Positions 19,741 through 29,208 of a stretch of DNA of 64,000 nucleotides are shown here, piece by piece. How positions within the stretch are numbered: the first letter of the stretch is position 1; each line of letters starts with the position of its first letter. Source of the stretch: Acidimicrobiaceae bacterium (lineage in GTDB: Bacteria; Actinomycetota; Acidimicrobiia; Acidimicrobiales; Aldehydirespiratoraceae); assembly GCA_018699415.1 (NCBI GenBank), contig JABIQM010000005.1, positions 1 to 64,000 on the forward strand, in the 5' to 3' direction. The translations under genes and the position numbers were made by a program. Under the pieces are notes generated by a model. It was not told the DNA's origin and made no database searches. It saw only the letters and a list, made by a program, of their open reading frames with translations.

Positions 19741-21134
19741 TCTTCTTCGCTGTCCGCGACCTCATCCGTCGGCGCTTCAGCGATAATCGCCTGGTCTGTC
19801 GGCATCTCATCGCTCGATGCGGGAGATTCAGCAACCGGCGCCGCAGCAACCGGAGCGACGGGCGACGCCGGCGGGGGCGGGGGAGTGCGGCGCCCACGGC
19901 CGCGGCCTTTGTGCGCTGGCGGTTCGATACCGAAGAGCTTGGCAATCTCTGGCGTACGCGATGCAAGCTTCTTTACCGCAGTGAGGAGTTCGTCGCTCGG
20001 CTTCGCCGGGATACCTTCGGTAACAACCTGCGAGCGCACGGGCGAGAACGCTACGGCATCGAGCACCGTCGCCCAACGGTCCGAGGTGACCTCCGCTGTG
20101 AGCGAGGCTGATGCAGCTTCTGCGAGCTTGGCCGCCATGTCGACAGGTAACGGCGCACCGGCCTTCGGTGGACGTGAGCTGAGCCGCAGAGCTCGAACAG
20201 TTCGACCGTCGGCAATGGTGGCGGCAAGTTCGTCGAGCCATTTGCGGTGCTCGCTATCGGCGCGTGCCGCGAGCCCTGCCCGGAGCTGATCAGCCAGGGC
20301 GCGCGATTCCTCATCCCGGGCGGCGTTCTCAGCAGCAGCGACGACGCTGCGAATGTCACGCAGGTCAATCTCTTCAATCCCGGAGACAGCGGCTTCGGCG
20401 CGGTCACGCCACTCGGCCGCCTTGAGCCTGGGAGCCATCTTTTCGGCGAGCGACACGAGGGGCTGCACCTTGATCTTGGGCATGCCTTCAGCGGCCGCCT
20501 TTTCGTTCATGTTCTCAACGGCCTGACGAACAGCAGGGACACCGCCTCGCAGTACCTCATCGGCCAGCAAATGCTGTGCCTGTGGCAGCGCCTTCAACGC
20601 AGCCTGGCGATGTGCACGTCCTGGGCGCAAACGGGGAGCCTTGGGACGAGCGGGCGGTTTCGGTCGTTCCGTACGTTCGGGCCGGTTACCGCCCTTCCCA
20701 CGCTCACCACGGCTGCGATCTTTGCGCCCACCACCGTCACGACCACCGTCACGGCCACGGCCACCACCGCTGCCGCGACGTCGGCCACGATCATCACCAT
20801 CACGACCACGTCCACGTCCACGACTGGCAAGGACCTGCGTAACCAGCGGCTCATCGCGACCAGAGCCAAGTAGCTCCAGGAAGTCCGGCTCTTTGCGAGC
20901 GCCTTTGGGCGCAAAAACAGTCGTGATGACAAGGCCATCAAGGTCTGCCTCGGCCTCAACCTTCACCACGTCGCCTACGCCGACGCCGTCGGGTAGGAGG
21001 GCGCTATTCAGCGAACCCTTCGGTTGCTTCGCGCCAGCAGCGCGCCACGTGAACGTGCCGTCGCCGGGCGAGGAAGTGAGTTCGATGTCAAGCCTGTGTG
21101 CCACGGGGCAAAACGGTATCGCCCACAGCTCCAT
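19737..21134 (-). CDS. RGG-rich hypothetical protein, putative nucleic-acid binding
   Basis: Central RGRGRGRDGDDRGRRRGSGGGRGRDGGRDGGGRKDRSRGERGKGG tract flanked by helical/charged regions; ATGA overlap with downstream crotonase. Confidence 0.75.
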   Translation of the reverse strand: MELWAIPFCPVAHRLDIELTSSPGDGTFTWRAAGAKQPKGSLNSALLPDGVGVGDVVKVEAEADLDGLVITTVFAPKGARKEPDFLELLGSGRDEPLVTQVLASRGRGRGRDGDDRGRRRGSGGGRGRDGGRDGGGRKDRSRGERGKGGNRPERTERPKPPARPKAPRLRPGRAHRQAALKALPQAQHLLADEVLRGGVPAVRQAVENMNEKAAAEGMPKIKVQPLVSLAEKMAPRLKAAEWRDRAEAAVSGIEEIDLRDIRSVVAAAENAARDEESRALADQLRAGLAARADSEHRKWLDELAATIADGRTVRALRLSSRPPKAGAPLPVDMAAKLAEAASASLTAEVTSDRWATVLDAVAFSPVRSQVVTEGIPAKPSDELLTAVKKLASRTPEIAKLFGIEPPAHKGRGRGRRTPPPPPASPVAPVAAAPVAESPASSDEMPTDQAIIAEAPTDEVADSEEE

Positions 21135-21157
21135 AGAGCGACCCGGAACCCAGGGTT

Positions 21158-22099
21158 CTACAAAGAGAGATCAGACGGATCGGTATTGGAACCACACACA
21201 ATAACACTCAATACCGAGTTGGGCTCGGCCACAAAGGCTCCGCTGGTCAGTGCAGCAAGCGCCGTCGCGCCTCCTGTTTCGGCCACCACGCCGACTTCTT
21301 CCCAAAGTTGGCGCCGCGCATCCAGGATCGCCTGGTCGCTCACGAGCACTGACTGCACGCGGCCTTCGAGCGCACGAAAGGCCAGATCACCAATAGTGCG
21401 AGCACCCAAAGAGTCTGCGGCAACGCCACTCACATCGACCCTTGTTCGCTTACCGGCATCAAGCGCAGCCCGCAGGCATTGGCTGCGTTCGGGTTCCACA
21501 CAAATGATTTCAACATCGTGCGGAATGGACAGGGCCAGCCCCGCAGCGAGGCCACCGCCACCAACGGCTACCACCACGGCATCAAGTTTCGCCGTCTGTT
21601 CGACGAGTTCGACTCCCATGGTTGCCTGACCCGCAAGGGTCAACATGGCGTCAAACGGGTGGATGCTGAAGGCACCAGTCTCAACTTGGCGGAGGTCGCA
21701 TGCGATTTGTGCGTCGTCGTAGACGCCATCGACAACATGTACCGTCGCGCCGCGTTGACGAATTCGTTCGATCTTGACTGGTGCGGAGACCGCCGGCACA
21801 AAAATCTCCGCCGGAACACCCAACGCTCGAGCCACATGGGCGACGGCGATTCCATGGTTGCCGCCGGACGCAGCGATCAGGCCGGACGAAGGAGGAGGAG
21901 CAGCAAGCGCGCTGTTAAAGCTGCCACGCGCCTTGAACGACCCGGCGTGCTGGAGCGACTCCAACTTCAGGACCAACTCGACGGAGGGGTCAGTCCCAAA
22001 GGTCCGAGAGCCAGGATTGATCATTGGTGTTCGGCGGACATGCCCTCGCAAGCGGTCGACCGCTGCTTTGATGTCGTCAGGGGTCGGTAACTCAGCCAT
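21158..22099 (-). CDS. Threonine/serine dehydratase family PLP enzyme
   Basis: LESLQHAGSFKARGSFNSA (PLP lysine), VAVGGGGLAAGLAL. Confidence 0.88.
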   Translation of the reverse strand: MAELPTPDDIKAAVDRLRGHVRRTPMINPGSRTFGTDPSVELVLKLESLQHAGSFKARGSFNSALAAPPPSSGLIAASGGNHGIAVAHVARALGVPAEIFVPAVSAPVKIERIRQRGATVHVVDGVYDDAQIACDLRQVETGAFSIHPFDAMLTLAGQATMGVELVEQTAKLDAVVVAVGGGGLAAGLALSIPHDVEIICVEPERSQCLRAALDAGKRTRVDVSGVAADSLGARTIGDLAFRALEGRVQSVLVSDQAILDARRQLWEEVGVVAETGGATALAALTSGAFVAEPNSVLSVIVCGSNTDPSDLSL

Positions 22100-22404
22100 G
22101 CACCACACTGGCACGTCGGCTCCACAAACCATCGATCAAGCAGTCATGCAAATCGATACACGCTCACAGGTTGATGCATCCTCCCAAAGTTCTACAGAAA
22201 GCCGGAAATCATCGTTATGTAAAGTAGCGAGTAGATTGGGAAGGATGACCGGGAACGTTCCAGGGACCCCAATGATGTTTCGGTAGCGGGCAACGAGGTG
22301 GGCAGCATCACAGCCATTGCTCCAGCACCACCGTCCCCAGGCTCCCCACCCTGCCAAGCAAGAAAAAGCGCGAAGCACATGCCGTCTTGGCGAGAAGCGC
22401 CTAT

Positions 22405-23862
22405 CTAATCCAGAACCGGGTGACCCTTTGACACGATCGTGCCAGGGATCAGGCTGGCACTGATCGTGCCATCGCGAGCCACGAGCACCTCGGCCACCGC
22501 GGTTTGACGGGTCAGGTTGTGCCAAACGAAGTTACCAAGCGACCAGAAAATGGGCCGGTCGTTGTAAAATTCGAGTGGTTGAACCCGGTGTGGGCCATGG
22601 CCGAACACGGCATCGGCACCGGCGTCGACCAGCGCGTGGGCTCGCTCGATGTCGTCGGCCGCCGGACTGAAAGTCTTCTCAATCCCCCAATGGATCGTCA
22701 CAAACACATAATCAGCATGCTGGCTAGCGGCCTCCACGGCTGCAACCATGATGTCGATATCACCGTAGGCCATACCCGCCTTTGCAGCGGTGGCCTCCCA
22801 CGCTGTTGAGTTGTTGACCGCGTTGAAACCCAGGACAGCAAAGGTGACACCCTCGCGCTCAAAGATTGCCGGCCGGGTCGCGACCGCGAGGTCCATCCCG
22901 GCACCCACCGGCTTGATTCCGGCCGCTGCCACATTGGCAAGGCCATCTATCAACGCTGGGATTCCAAAGTCTGCGCCATGATTGTTGGCAAGATTGGCCA
23001 CCTCAATGCCAGCGGCTCTGGTGGGCGCCAAAGCCTCGAGTGGGCAGCGGAAATTGTACGTCTTGGGAACTCTCGACCCCAGTCGCGATGGAGCGCACTC
23101 CAGATTGATGATCGTCAGATCGTCGTTGAGGAACAACTGACCCATCCCCGACCACGCATCGGAGTACGGAAGTTGCGGATTAGGCCCATAGCCCGGGTCG
23201 AAGTTCACGTCCCCGACGGCGTGAACGACGAATGGACGCTGGCACACCGTGATCGACTCGTCGTGAGCCGTCGGCGGCATCCCTCTGTAGCGATACAGGA
23301 ACGTGGCGAGCTGACCCCGAGTTACGGGCTCGTCCGGTGAGAACCGGCCGGGGGCCGTACCAACGGTGATTCCTTCCTCTGCAAGCCAACTGACCGGTTC
23401 CTGCTGCCACTCCGCGAAGACGTCAGAAAAGCCGTGCGGTGCAGCGCGAGCCGGGCTTTCGTAGCGGTAGAGGAACGCGGCAAGCTGCGCGCGGGTGACA
23501 ACATCGTTCGGAGCAAAGCGGCCACCGCCTACCCCGACCGTAATCCCCTCTTCGGCCATCCATGCCACAGCATCGGCCGCCCATGCAGCAGGAGTATCGA
23601 TGAAAGGCGCTGGGCCGGCAGGTGCGGGGGTCCCGGCAAGGCGGTGGAGGAAGGTGGCTGCTTCAGCCCGCGTGAGGATCCGGCCCGGCTCAAAACATCC
23701 GGCACTGGTTCCAGTGGTCAACTTGTTCTCGAGAAGCCATGCCACGCCGTCCTCGTAATACGAACCCTCAACGACGTCAGAAAATCGTGCGTCAGCCGAA
23801 GCACCACCACCAAGGGTCAGAAGCCCCACCATAAGAACTGCGGCGGTTCCCCGTACCAACAA
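22405..23862 (-). CDS. Secreted protein: three SLH-like repeats fused to a CapA (PgsA)-type metallophosphatase domain
   Basis: Signal-like N-terminus; three FxDV…W..E.GITxG…RFxPxxxVTRxQLAxFLYR repeats; VHAVGDVNF, LANNHGADFG, HWGIEKT, FGHGPHRVQ. Confidence 0.88.
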   Translation of the reverse strand: MLVRGTAAVLMVGLLTLGGGASADARFSDVVEGSYYEDGVAWLLENKLTTGTSAGCFEPGRILTRAEAATFLHRLAGTPAPAGPAPFIDTPAAWAADAVAWMAEEGITVGVGGGRFAPNDVVTRAQLAAFLYRYESPARAAPHGFSDVFAEWQQEPVSWLAEEGITVGTAPGRFSPDEPVTRGQLATFLYRYRGMPPTAHDESITVCQRPFVVHAVGDVNFDPGYGPNPQLPYSDAWSGMGQLFLNDDLTIINLECAPSRLGSRVPKTYNFRCPLEALAPTRAAGIEVANLANNHGADFGIPALIDGLANVAAAGIKPVGAGMDLAVATRPAIFEREGVTFAVLGFNAVNNSTAWEATAAKAGMAYGDIDIMVAAVEAASQHADYVFVTIHWGIEKTFSPAADDIERAHALVDAGADAVFGHGPHRVQPLEFYNDRPIFWSLGNFVWHNLTRQTAVAEVLVARDGTISASLIPGTIVSKGHPVLD

Positions 23863-23937
23863 TTTACCAATGCCGAAATGCTAGCGCAGGCCCAACACAC
23901 GCTGGGGCCATCAAGCGCAACGCTAGCCTTCGCGATT

Positions 23938-25149
23938 GTGACCGACCGCCGGCGTCTCGCCGTTCGCCTGACCGCCGATGCCCTGCGCCATGTCCGCGCC
24001 GGCCATCCATGGGTGTACGACGGCTCGATCAAAGCCGCTTCTCACAGAGGTGAGGCCGGCGACCTTGCGGTGATCTTCGACGACAAACGAAACTTCGCAG
24101 CCATCGGCCTGTGGGACCCCCACTCCCCCATCCGTATTCGGATATTGCACAAAGGCAAGCCGACGCAAATCGATGACGCCTTCTGGCGGGGTCGCCTCGA
24201 GACGGCCATTGGACACCGCCAAATCTTGCGGGATGATCCCGACAACACCGGTATTCGCCTCGTCAACGGAGAAAACGATCAGCTGCCCGGATTGATTGTT
24301 GATCAGTACGCCAACGTGCTGGTGATCAAGCTCTACTCGTCAGCGTGGGGAGCGCATCTGGATGCGATCACCAACACACTCCAAGAGCTTCTCCAACCGG
24401 TCACGATCGTTTTACGCCTGGCTCGAGATACCGCTCGCAACATTACCGCCCCGCTTGCCGATGGTCAGACCCTTCACGGTCCCCGTGCACCCGGTCTGGT
24501 CTGGTTCAAAGAAAATGGCCTCACCTTCGGCTGCTCACCGGCAACCGGCCAAAAGACGGGTACGTTTCTCGACCAGCGCGACAATCGTGCACTTGTCGCC
24601 GACCACAGTACTGACGCGAGCGTGCTCGATGTCTTCTGCTGTAGTGGCGGGTTCGCCGTTCACGCGGCCGCAGCCGGCGCGAAGCTCATCCACACCATCG
24701 ACCTTTCTCCTCACGCAATCGACGAGGTCGCCACCAATCTTGCCGCCAACCGTGCAGTCCTTCGCTCCGATCTCACGGTTGAGTCCACGGTCGGCGATGC
24801 ATTCGAGGCAATGGAGGCGCTGGTCCGCGACGGTCGACGTTTCGACATCGTGGTCATCGATCCGCCCTCGTTTGCCCCACGTGAGGCCGCCGTACCCATG
24901 GCGCTCCGGGCCTATCAACGCCTAACCGCCCTCGGGCTTCAACTCGTCAACGATGGCGGCTTACTCTTCCAGGCCTCATGCTCCAGCCGAATCGATGCCG
25001 AAGACTTCTACGCGACAGTTCACCTCCAAGCCGACCTCGCTGGCGTCATGCTGACCGAAATCGAACGCACCAGCCACGCCCTCGACCATCGCGTTGGGTT
25101 CGTTCACGGTGCCTACTTGAAGGCCTTACTCACCCGGGTGAACCGATGA
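23938..25149 (+). CDS. Class I SAM-dependent rRNA methyltransferase (RlmI-like)
   Basis: N-terminal PUA-like HPWVYDGSI, FLDQRDNR, VLDVFCCSGGFAVHAAAAGA, IVVIDPPSFAP; GTG start inferred. Confidence 0.88.
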   Translation: MTDRRRLAVRLTADALRHVRAGHPWVYDGSIKAASHRGEAGDLAVIFDDKRNFAAIGLWDPHSPIRIRILHKGKPTQIDDAFWRGRLETAIGHRQILRDDPDNTGIRLVNGENDQLPGLIVDQYANVLVIKLYSSAWGAHLDAITNTLQELLQPVTIVLRLARDTARNITAPLADGQTLHGPRAPGLVWFKENGLTFGCSPATGQKTGTFLDQRDNRALVADHSTDASVLDVFCCSGGFAVHAAAAGAKLIHTIDLSPHAIDEVATNLAANRAVLRSDLTVESTVGDAFEAMEALVRDGRRFDIVVIDPPSFAPREAAVPMALRAYQRLTALGLQLVNDGGLLFQASCSSRIDAEDFYATVHLQADLAGVMLTEIERTSHALDHRVGFVHGAYLKALLTRVNR

Positions 25150-25225
25150 TCTGTCCGCTGATCGCTTGAAGGCGGACACACTCTTTTCAAAGAAGGCCCG
25201 ACTCCTCCATTACTGTGAGCGGCGC

Positions 25226-25843
25226 ATGAGCATGCCTAACCCTGGATCAATATGGGAAACCCGCTATAGCGGTGTCGACGGATTTCTTTATGGCACCGAA
25301 CCTAACGACTTTCTCGCCGAGACTGCTCGTTCCCTCACCATCGGTGACGTTCTATGTGTTGCCGATGGCGAAGGGCGCAATGGTGTCTTTATGGCAGAGC
25401 TGGGTCATCGAGTCACCTCAGTCGACCTGACACAGTCGGGGATGGACAAGGCCGCCCGTCTCGCCCTTGATCGCGGTGTCGATCTCTCGACCGTTGTCGC
25501 TGACTTGGGGGTTTATGAACTCGGTATCGAGTGTTGGGACGTTGTCATCTCAATCTTCGCTCATATGCCACCGCCGGTCCGACGCACTCTTCACGCCAAT
25601 ATCGTCGCCGCGCTACGGCCTGGCGGTGTGCTGATCCTCGAGGCATACACACCCGATCAGGTGGGCCGCGGAACGGGAGGACCGCCCAGCCCGGAACTCA
25701 CGATGAATCTCGAAGCATTGACCGAGGAGTTGGCTGGCCTACTCTTCGAGCATGAGCATGAGACGAATCGCTCGGTGGTCGAAGGCTCGGGCCATACCGG
25801 CGAAGGTGCTGTCGTCCAAGTGATTGCTCGCAAGCCGGCCTAA
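25226..25843 (+). CDS. SAM-dependent methyltransferase (TehB/thiopurine MTase-like)
   Basis: WETRYSGVDGFLYGTEPNDFL, VLCVADGEGRNGVFMAELGH. Confidence 0.85.
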   Translation: MSMPNPGSIWETRYSGVDGFLYGTEPNDFLAETARSLTIGDVLCVADGEGRNGVFMAELGHRVTSVDLTQSGMDKAARLALDRGVDLSTVVADLGVYELGIECWDVVISIFAHMPPPVRRTLHANIVAALRPGGVLILEAYTPDQVGRGTGGPPSPELTMNLEALTEELAGLLFEHEHETNRSVVEGSGHTGEGAVVQVIARKPA

Positions 25844-25886
25844 AGGCGGCCGAGTTGCGGTGTCCCATGCCGCTAGCGTTGTCTTG

Positions 25887-26234
25887 ATGGCTGAAGACGA
25901 CCGGATCGAGCTGACCTACCGCCTCTGGAGCACCGGGGCAGACGAGTCGTTCGAAGAATACATCGATCACCTGCGCAGCCTCCTTCCCCGCCATCGTGGA
26001 CTGATGGAGCGTCGCGTGCGTCCCGTCGACGATGCGCTCACCGCACCGGACGCCCTGGTGGTCTTCAGCTTTCCTAATGTCCCATCAATCGACGGCTTCC
26101 TACGTGACCCGCTTCGTGCGGATGTGCAAGAGCTTGCAGGTCGAGCGATTTTGCGGTCGCTGATCACTGATGGGCGCCATCGCGCCGCCAACGACGCCGA
26201 TGCCGATGTTGTCTTGCTGCGAGAAACTGAATGA
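25887..26234 (+). CDS. Hypothetical protein (115 aa, possible dimeric alpha/beta-barrel fold)
   Basis: Complete ORF with ATGA overlap to downstream SET gene; ALVVFSFPNVPSIDGFLRDP resembles DUF1330-type proteins. Confidence 0.6.
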   Translation: MAEDDRIELTYRLWSTGADESFEEYIDHLRSLLPRHRGLMERRVRPVDDALTAPDALVVFSFPNVPSIDGFLRDPLRADVQELAGRAILRSLITDGRHRAANDADADVVLLRETE

Positions 26235-26587
26235 CCAACTCGACCGACGACTCCGCTATCGGTGTCGAATGCCGACCATCAGCTATCCATGGCAAGGGAG
26301 CCTTCGCAACCCATGCGTTTCTCGTCGGGGACCATGTGGGCGTCTATGTGGGCGAACCGACCAATGACGACGGGATGCACGTTCTCTGGATCGAGACTGA
26401 CGACGGCACATGGCGAGGCATCGATGGCACGGGCGTACTTCGCTGGCTCAACCACAGCAAGAATCCCAATGTGGAGTTCGATGGACCCGACCTTCTTGCG
26501 ATAGCGGCAATCAATCCGGGTGACGAGTTGACCTTCCACTATGGCGAAGAGTGGGAAAATCTGGGTGACAGCGACGAGGAGGAATAG
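26231..26587 (+). CDS. Minimal SET-domain protein (putative lysine methyltransferase)
   Basis: SAIHGKGAFATH, RWLNHSKNPNVEF, GDELTFHYGEEW. Confidence 0.85.
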   Translation: MTNSTDDSAIGVECRPSAIHGKGAFATHAFLVGDHVGVYVGEPTNDDGMHVLWIETDDGTWRGIDGTGVLRWLNHSKNPNVEFDGPDLLAIAAINPGDELTFHYGEEWENLGDSDEEE

Positions 26588-26588
26588 C

Positions 26589-27401
26589 TCACTCCGCGGC
26601 CGGCTGCCAATGAGCAACCGGCCCGGCAACGCCATCGGCGAGAGCCCAACCCTGGCCACGGACCAGCTGAGCATGAACGAATGCCTTAGCCCGCACGAAG
26701 GCATCGAGCGGTTCAACCCCCCGAGCGAGCAGTGCCGTGGTGGCAGCCGCAAACGTGCAACCGGAGCCACGAACATGAGGAGTGTCGAGATGGTCACCGA
26801 CAAGCCGGTGGACGGCACCAAAGCGATCTATCGCTATGTCAGTGGCATCCCTGGTCAGTGATCCGGCGGTCACGACCACCCATTCCGCGCCAAGTGACGC
26901 CAAATCGGCGGCGGCGGCCTCAACGGCCCTGACCGAATCAAGGGTCCGCCCCGTGAGCACCGATGCCTCTGCGATGTTGGGTGTCAGGACGCGGGCTCGG
27001 GGAATCAGTAGCGATCGGTAGGCAGCCTCCACCTCCGGTTGGGCGAACTGGACGCCGCGACCGTCGACCAGAACGGGATCAACCACAGGTGCCGGAAGTT
27101 GTCCGTCATCGATCAACTCGGCAATCAGTGCTACTGATTCCGCTTCAAGGACCATCCCAGTCTTCGCACCCGCAATCGTAAACTCACTGGCCACCGCGGC
27201 GATCTGAGCAGCAACAAACGACGTCTCCATCGGAAGCGCTCGACTCATCGTCGTGAGCGTTTGGGCTGTGACCGCAGTTACCGCCACAGTGCCGTGCACG
27301 TTGAGCGCGGCGAAGGTCGTGAGGTCGGCCGCAAGCCCCGCGCCGCCAAGGGGATCATGGGCAGCGAGAGCGAGAACGACAGTTGGTGCAGAGAGAGCCA
27401 C
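26589..27401 (-). CDS. thiD: Hydroxymethylpyrimidine/phosphomethylpyrimidine kinase
   Basis: HDPLGGAGLAADLTTFAAL, DPVLVDGRG, VRGSGCTFAAATTALLA. Confidence 0.9.
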   Translation of the reverse strand: MALSAPTVVLALAAHDPLGGAGLAADLTTFAALNVHGTVAVTAVTAQTLTTMSRALPMETSFVAAQIAAVASEFTIAGAKTGMVLEAESVALIAELIDDGQLPAPVVDPVLVDGRGVQFAQPEVEAAYRSLLIPRARVLTPNIAEASVLTGRTLDSVRAVEAAAADLASLGAEWVVVTAGSLTRDATDIAIDRFGAVHRLVGDHLDTPHVRGSGCTFAAATTALLARGVEPLDAFVRAKAFVHAQLVRGQGWALADGVAGPVAHWQPAAE

Positions 27402-27434
27402 GGATCAGATCGTGCCACACGCGATGATGTACAC

Positions 27435-27980
27435 ATGTCCACCAAGGGCCGCCATCTTCTCGCCTCGCCTGCACTCACCGATCCCAACTTCGACCGCGCA
27501 GTCGTGTTCATGCTCGAACATGGGGGCGAAGGCGCTCTCGGCGTTGTCGTCAACCGTCCGAGCGAACTGCCCGTCGCAGGCACTATCGATGACTGGAAAG
27601 ACCTTGCTCCAGAGCCGCCCGTGATATTCGTCGGCGGGCCGGTCTCCGCATCATCAGTGATCGCCATCGCCACCATGCCTGCAGACGAAACCAGCCACCA
27701 CTGGAATGCTGTCGCTCTCGGACTGGGCACGGTCGACCTCGACAGCGACCCGAGCGAGGTTCCGGGCATCGAAAAAGTTCGCATGTTCGCGGGATACGCC
27801 TCGTGGGCTCCCGGCCAACTAGACGCCGAACTGCTCGACGATGCCTGGATCGTGGTCGACGCAGAAGCCGAGGACATCCATGCCACCGATCCCGACGAGT
27901 TGTGGTGGCGCGTCGTCGGCCGACAACAGGGTCCTCTCAACCGCCTTCGCTTCTACCCCCGCGATCCCTCCGACAACTAG
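27435..27980 (+). CDS. YqgE/AlgH family protein
   Basis: KGRHLLASPALTDPNFDRAVVFMLEHGGEGALGVVVNRPS, FVGGPVSAS, FAGYASWAPGQLDAEL. Confidence 0.92.
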   Translation: MSTKGRHLLASPALTDPNFDRAVVFMLEHGGEGALGVVVNRPSELPVAGTIDDWKDLAPEPPVIFVGGPVSASSVIAIATMPADETSHHWNAVALGLGTVDLDSDPSEVPGIEKVRMFAGYASWAPGQLDAELLDDAWIVVDAEAEDIHATDPDELWWRVVGRQQGPLNRLRFYPRDPSDN

Positions 27981-28068
27981 CGGAGAAGACGCTCTGCGGT
28001 TGTGTGCATGACGTGATCACGCAAGGCGTCAAGGTCGTCGACAAAATGCTCAGACCCACGCTCGATAG

Positions 28069-29205
28069 CTACTCGGCAAACTCCCAGCGAGTCTCCATCT
28101 CTTCGAAGATGAGGACTGCTACCTCGCTCGATCCTGAACGGGTGAGGTGAATCCCATCGTCGACGCGAGCATCAATGGTGTCGCCATCGTTGGTGGTGAT
28201 GTATTTGGTGTAGCCGCCGGCACCGCCAAAAAGGTCCCAGATGTCGATTGATGTGACATGCGCACGGGTGGCCACCACCGAAGCGGCCAAGTCGTTGATC
28301 ATCGTGACACTCTCGAGGAGATCAATATCTCGCATCGGCGGCTGTGTAACCCAAAACACGTGACGATCCCCACCGACGACAAGATCGAACATGAGTCCTA
28401 ATCGAGCCATCCACTCGGCCTGCCACTCGGGTGTTCCTTGGACAAAGCGGGAGCCGTCGGCGGCGGCCATATCTTGGTAGTCGTTGGCGCCGATGAAGAG
28501 CACGACGGCCTCGGGCGAGCGGTCGTCCATGACGGCGGCGAGTTCGGCGGGCCAGTTGAAGTAGTCGGGCCGGGCCAGACTCGTAGAGATACGGTCCGCA
28601 ACCTCCACATCGAGTGCCCAACCAAGGCGCTCGGTGGTCAGCGCATGACCGAGATACTCGGCCTGACTATCACCGGCGACATAGACCGTGAGCGGTTCAG
28701 ACGCGGTGACAGGTCGCAGCGACGGCACGGTCGACGACGTCGACGTCGACGACGACGGCACGGTCGACGAGGACGACGAATCTGGCGTGACCGTGGTCGT
28801 CGGCAAAGTCGTGGTCGGCGGCAGAGTTGTTGTACTCACGACTAGGGCGGACAGGTCATCAATCCGCTCCCCCGCGTCATCACCAGCGCCGCGAATGTCG
28901 AGAATCAGGTCATAGGGTCGGTTAAGCGACAGAAAGTTTGCCACCTGGTCGAGCCGTTCAGCCATGACCACTTGCCGATCTCTGGCTTCACCTAGTTCCT
29001 GTCGTTCGGCGATCTCAACAATCTTCCCTGAGGTCAGCAGAGCTGCGAGTAGGAGACACGACAGGGTGGCGATAACCGATCTACGGACACCGATAGTGCG
29101 CTCCCCTAGGTCGGAGTCACGAGCAGCGCGGAACTGCTCATCAGTCCAAGTCTCGCCCCGGTTCCGGGGTTTCGTCGCTCGTTCGAGCGGGTCGGAATAG
29201 TCCAT
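28069..29205 (-). CDS. Membrane-anchored SGNH-hydrolase-like protein (putative polysaccharide O-acetylation partner)
   Basis: One TM segment, Thr/Ser/Pro linker, LTVYVAGDSQAEYLGHAL, VVLFIGANDYQ; next to MBOAT gene. Confidence 0.82.
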   Translation of the reverse strand: MDYSDPLERATKPRNRGETWTDEQFRAARDSDLGERTIGVRRSVIATLSCLLLAALLTSGKIVEIAERQELGEARDRQVVMAERLDQVANFLSLNRPYDLILDIRGAGDDAGERIDDLSALVVSTTTLPPTTTLPTTTVTPDSSSSSTVPSSSTSTSSTVPSLRPVTASEPLTVYVAGDSQAEYLGHALTTERLGWALDVEVADRISTSLARPDYFNWPAELAAVMDDRSPEAVVLFIGANDYQDMAAADGSRFVQGTPEWQAEWMARLGLMFDLVVGGDRHVFWVTQPPMRDIDLLESVTMINDLAASVVATRAHVTSIDIWDLFGGAGGYTKYITTNDGDTIDARVDDGIHLTRSGSSEVAVLIFEEMETRWEFAE

Positions 29206-29208
29206 GAG

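Noticed and set aside
22248-22262. Palindrome ggaacgttcc, considered as a second SOS box
   Set aside because: Half-sites are directly abutting, not GAAC-N4-GTTC
22136-22525. 129-aa minus-strand ORF between the dehydratase and CapA genes
   Set aside because: No recognisable motifs and overlaps the capA-like 3' end; region treated as intergenic
28725-28800. gacgacgtcgacgtcgacgac short repeats, considered as CRISPR or regulatory repeat
   Set aside because: In-frame low-complexity linker of the SGNH protein, no spacer structure
28438-28845. Plus-strand ORF with Arg/Asp repeats in the SGNH gene
   Set aside because: Antisense of the Thr/Ser/Pro linker; repeats are codon-level low complexity, not a separate gene
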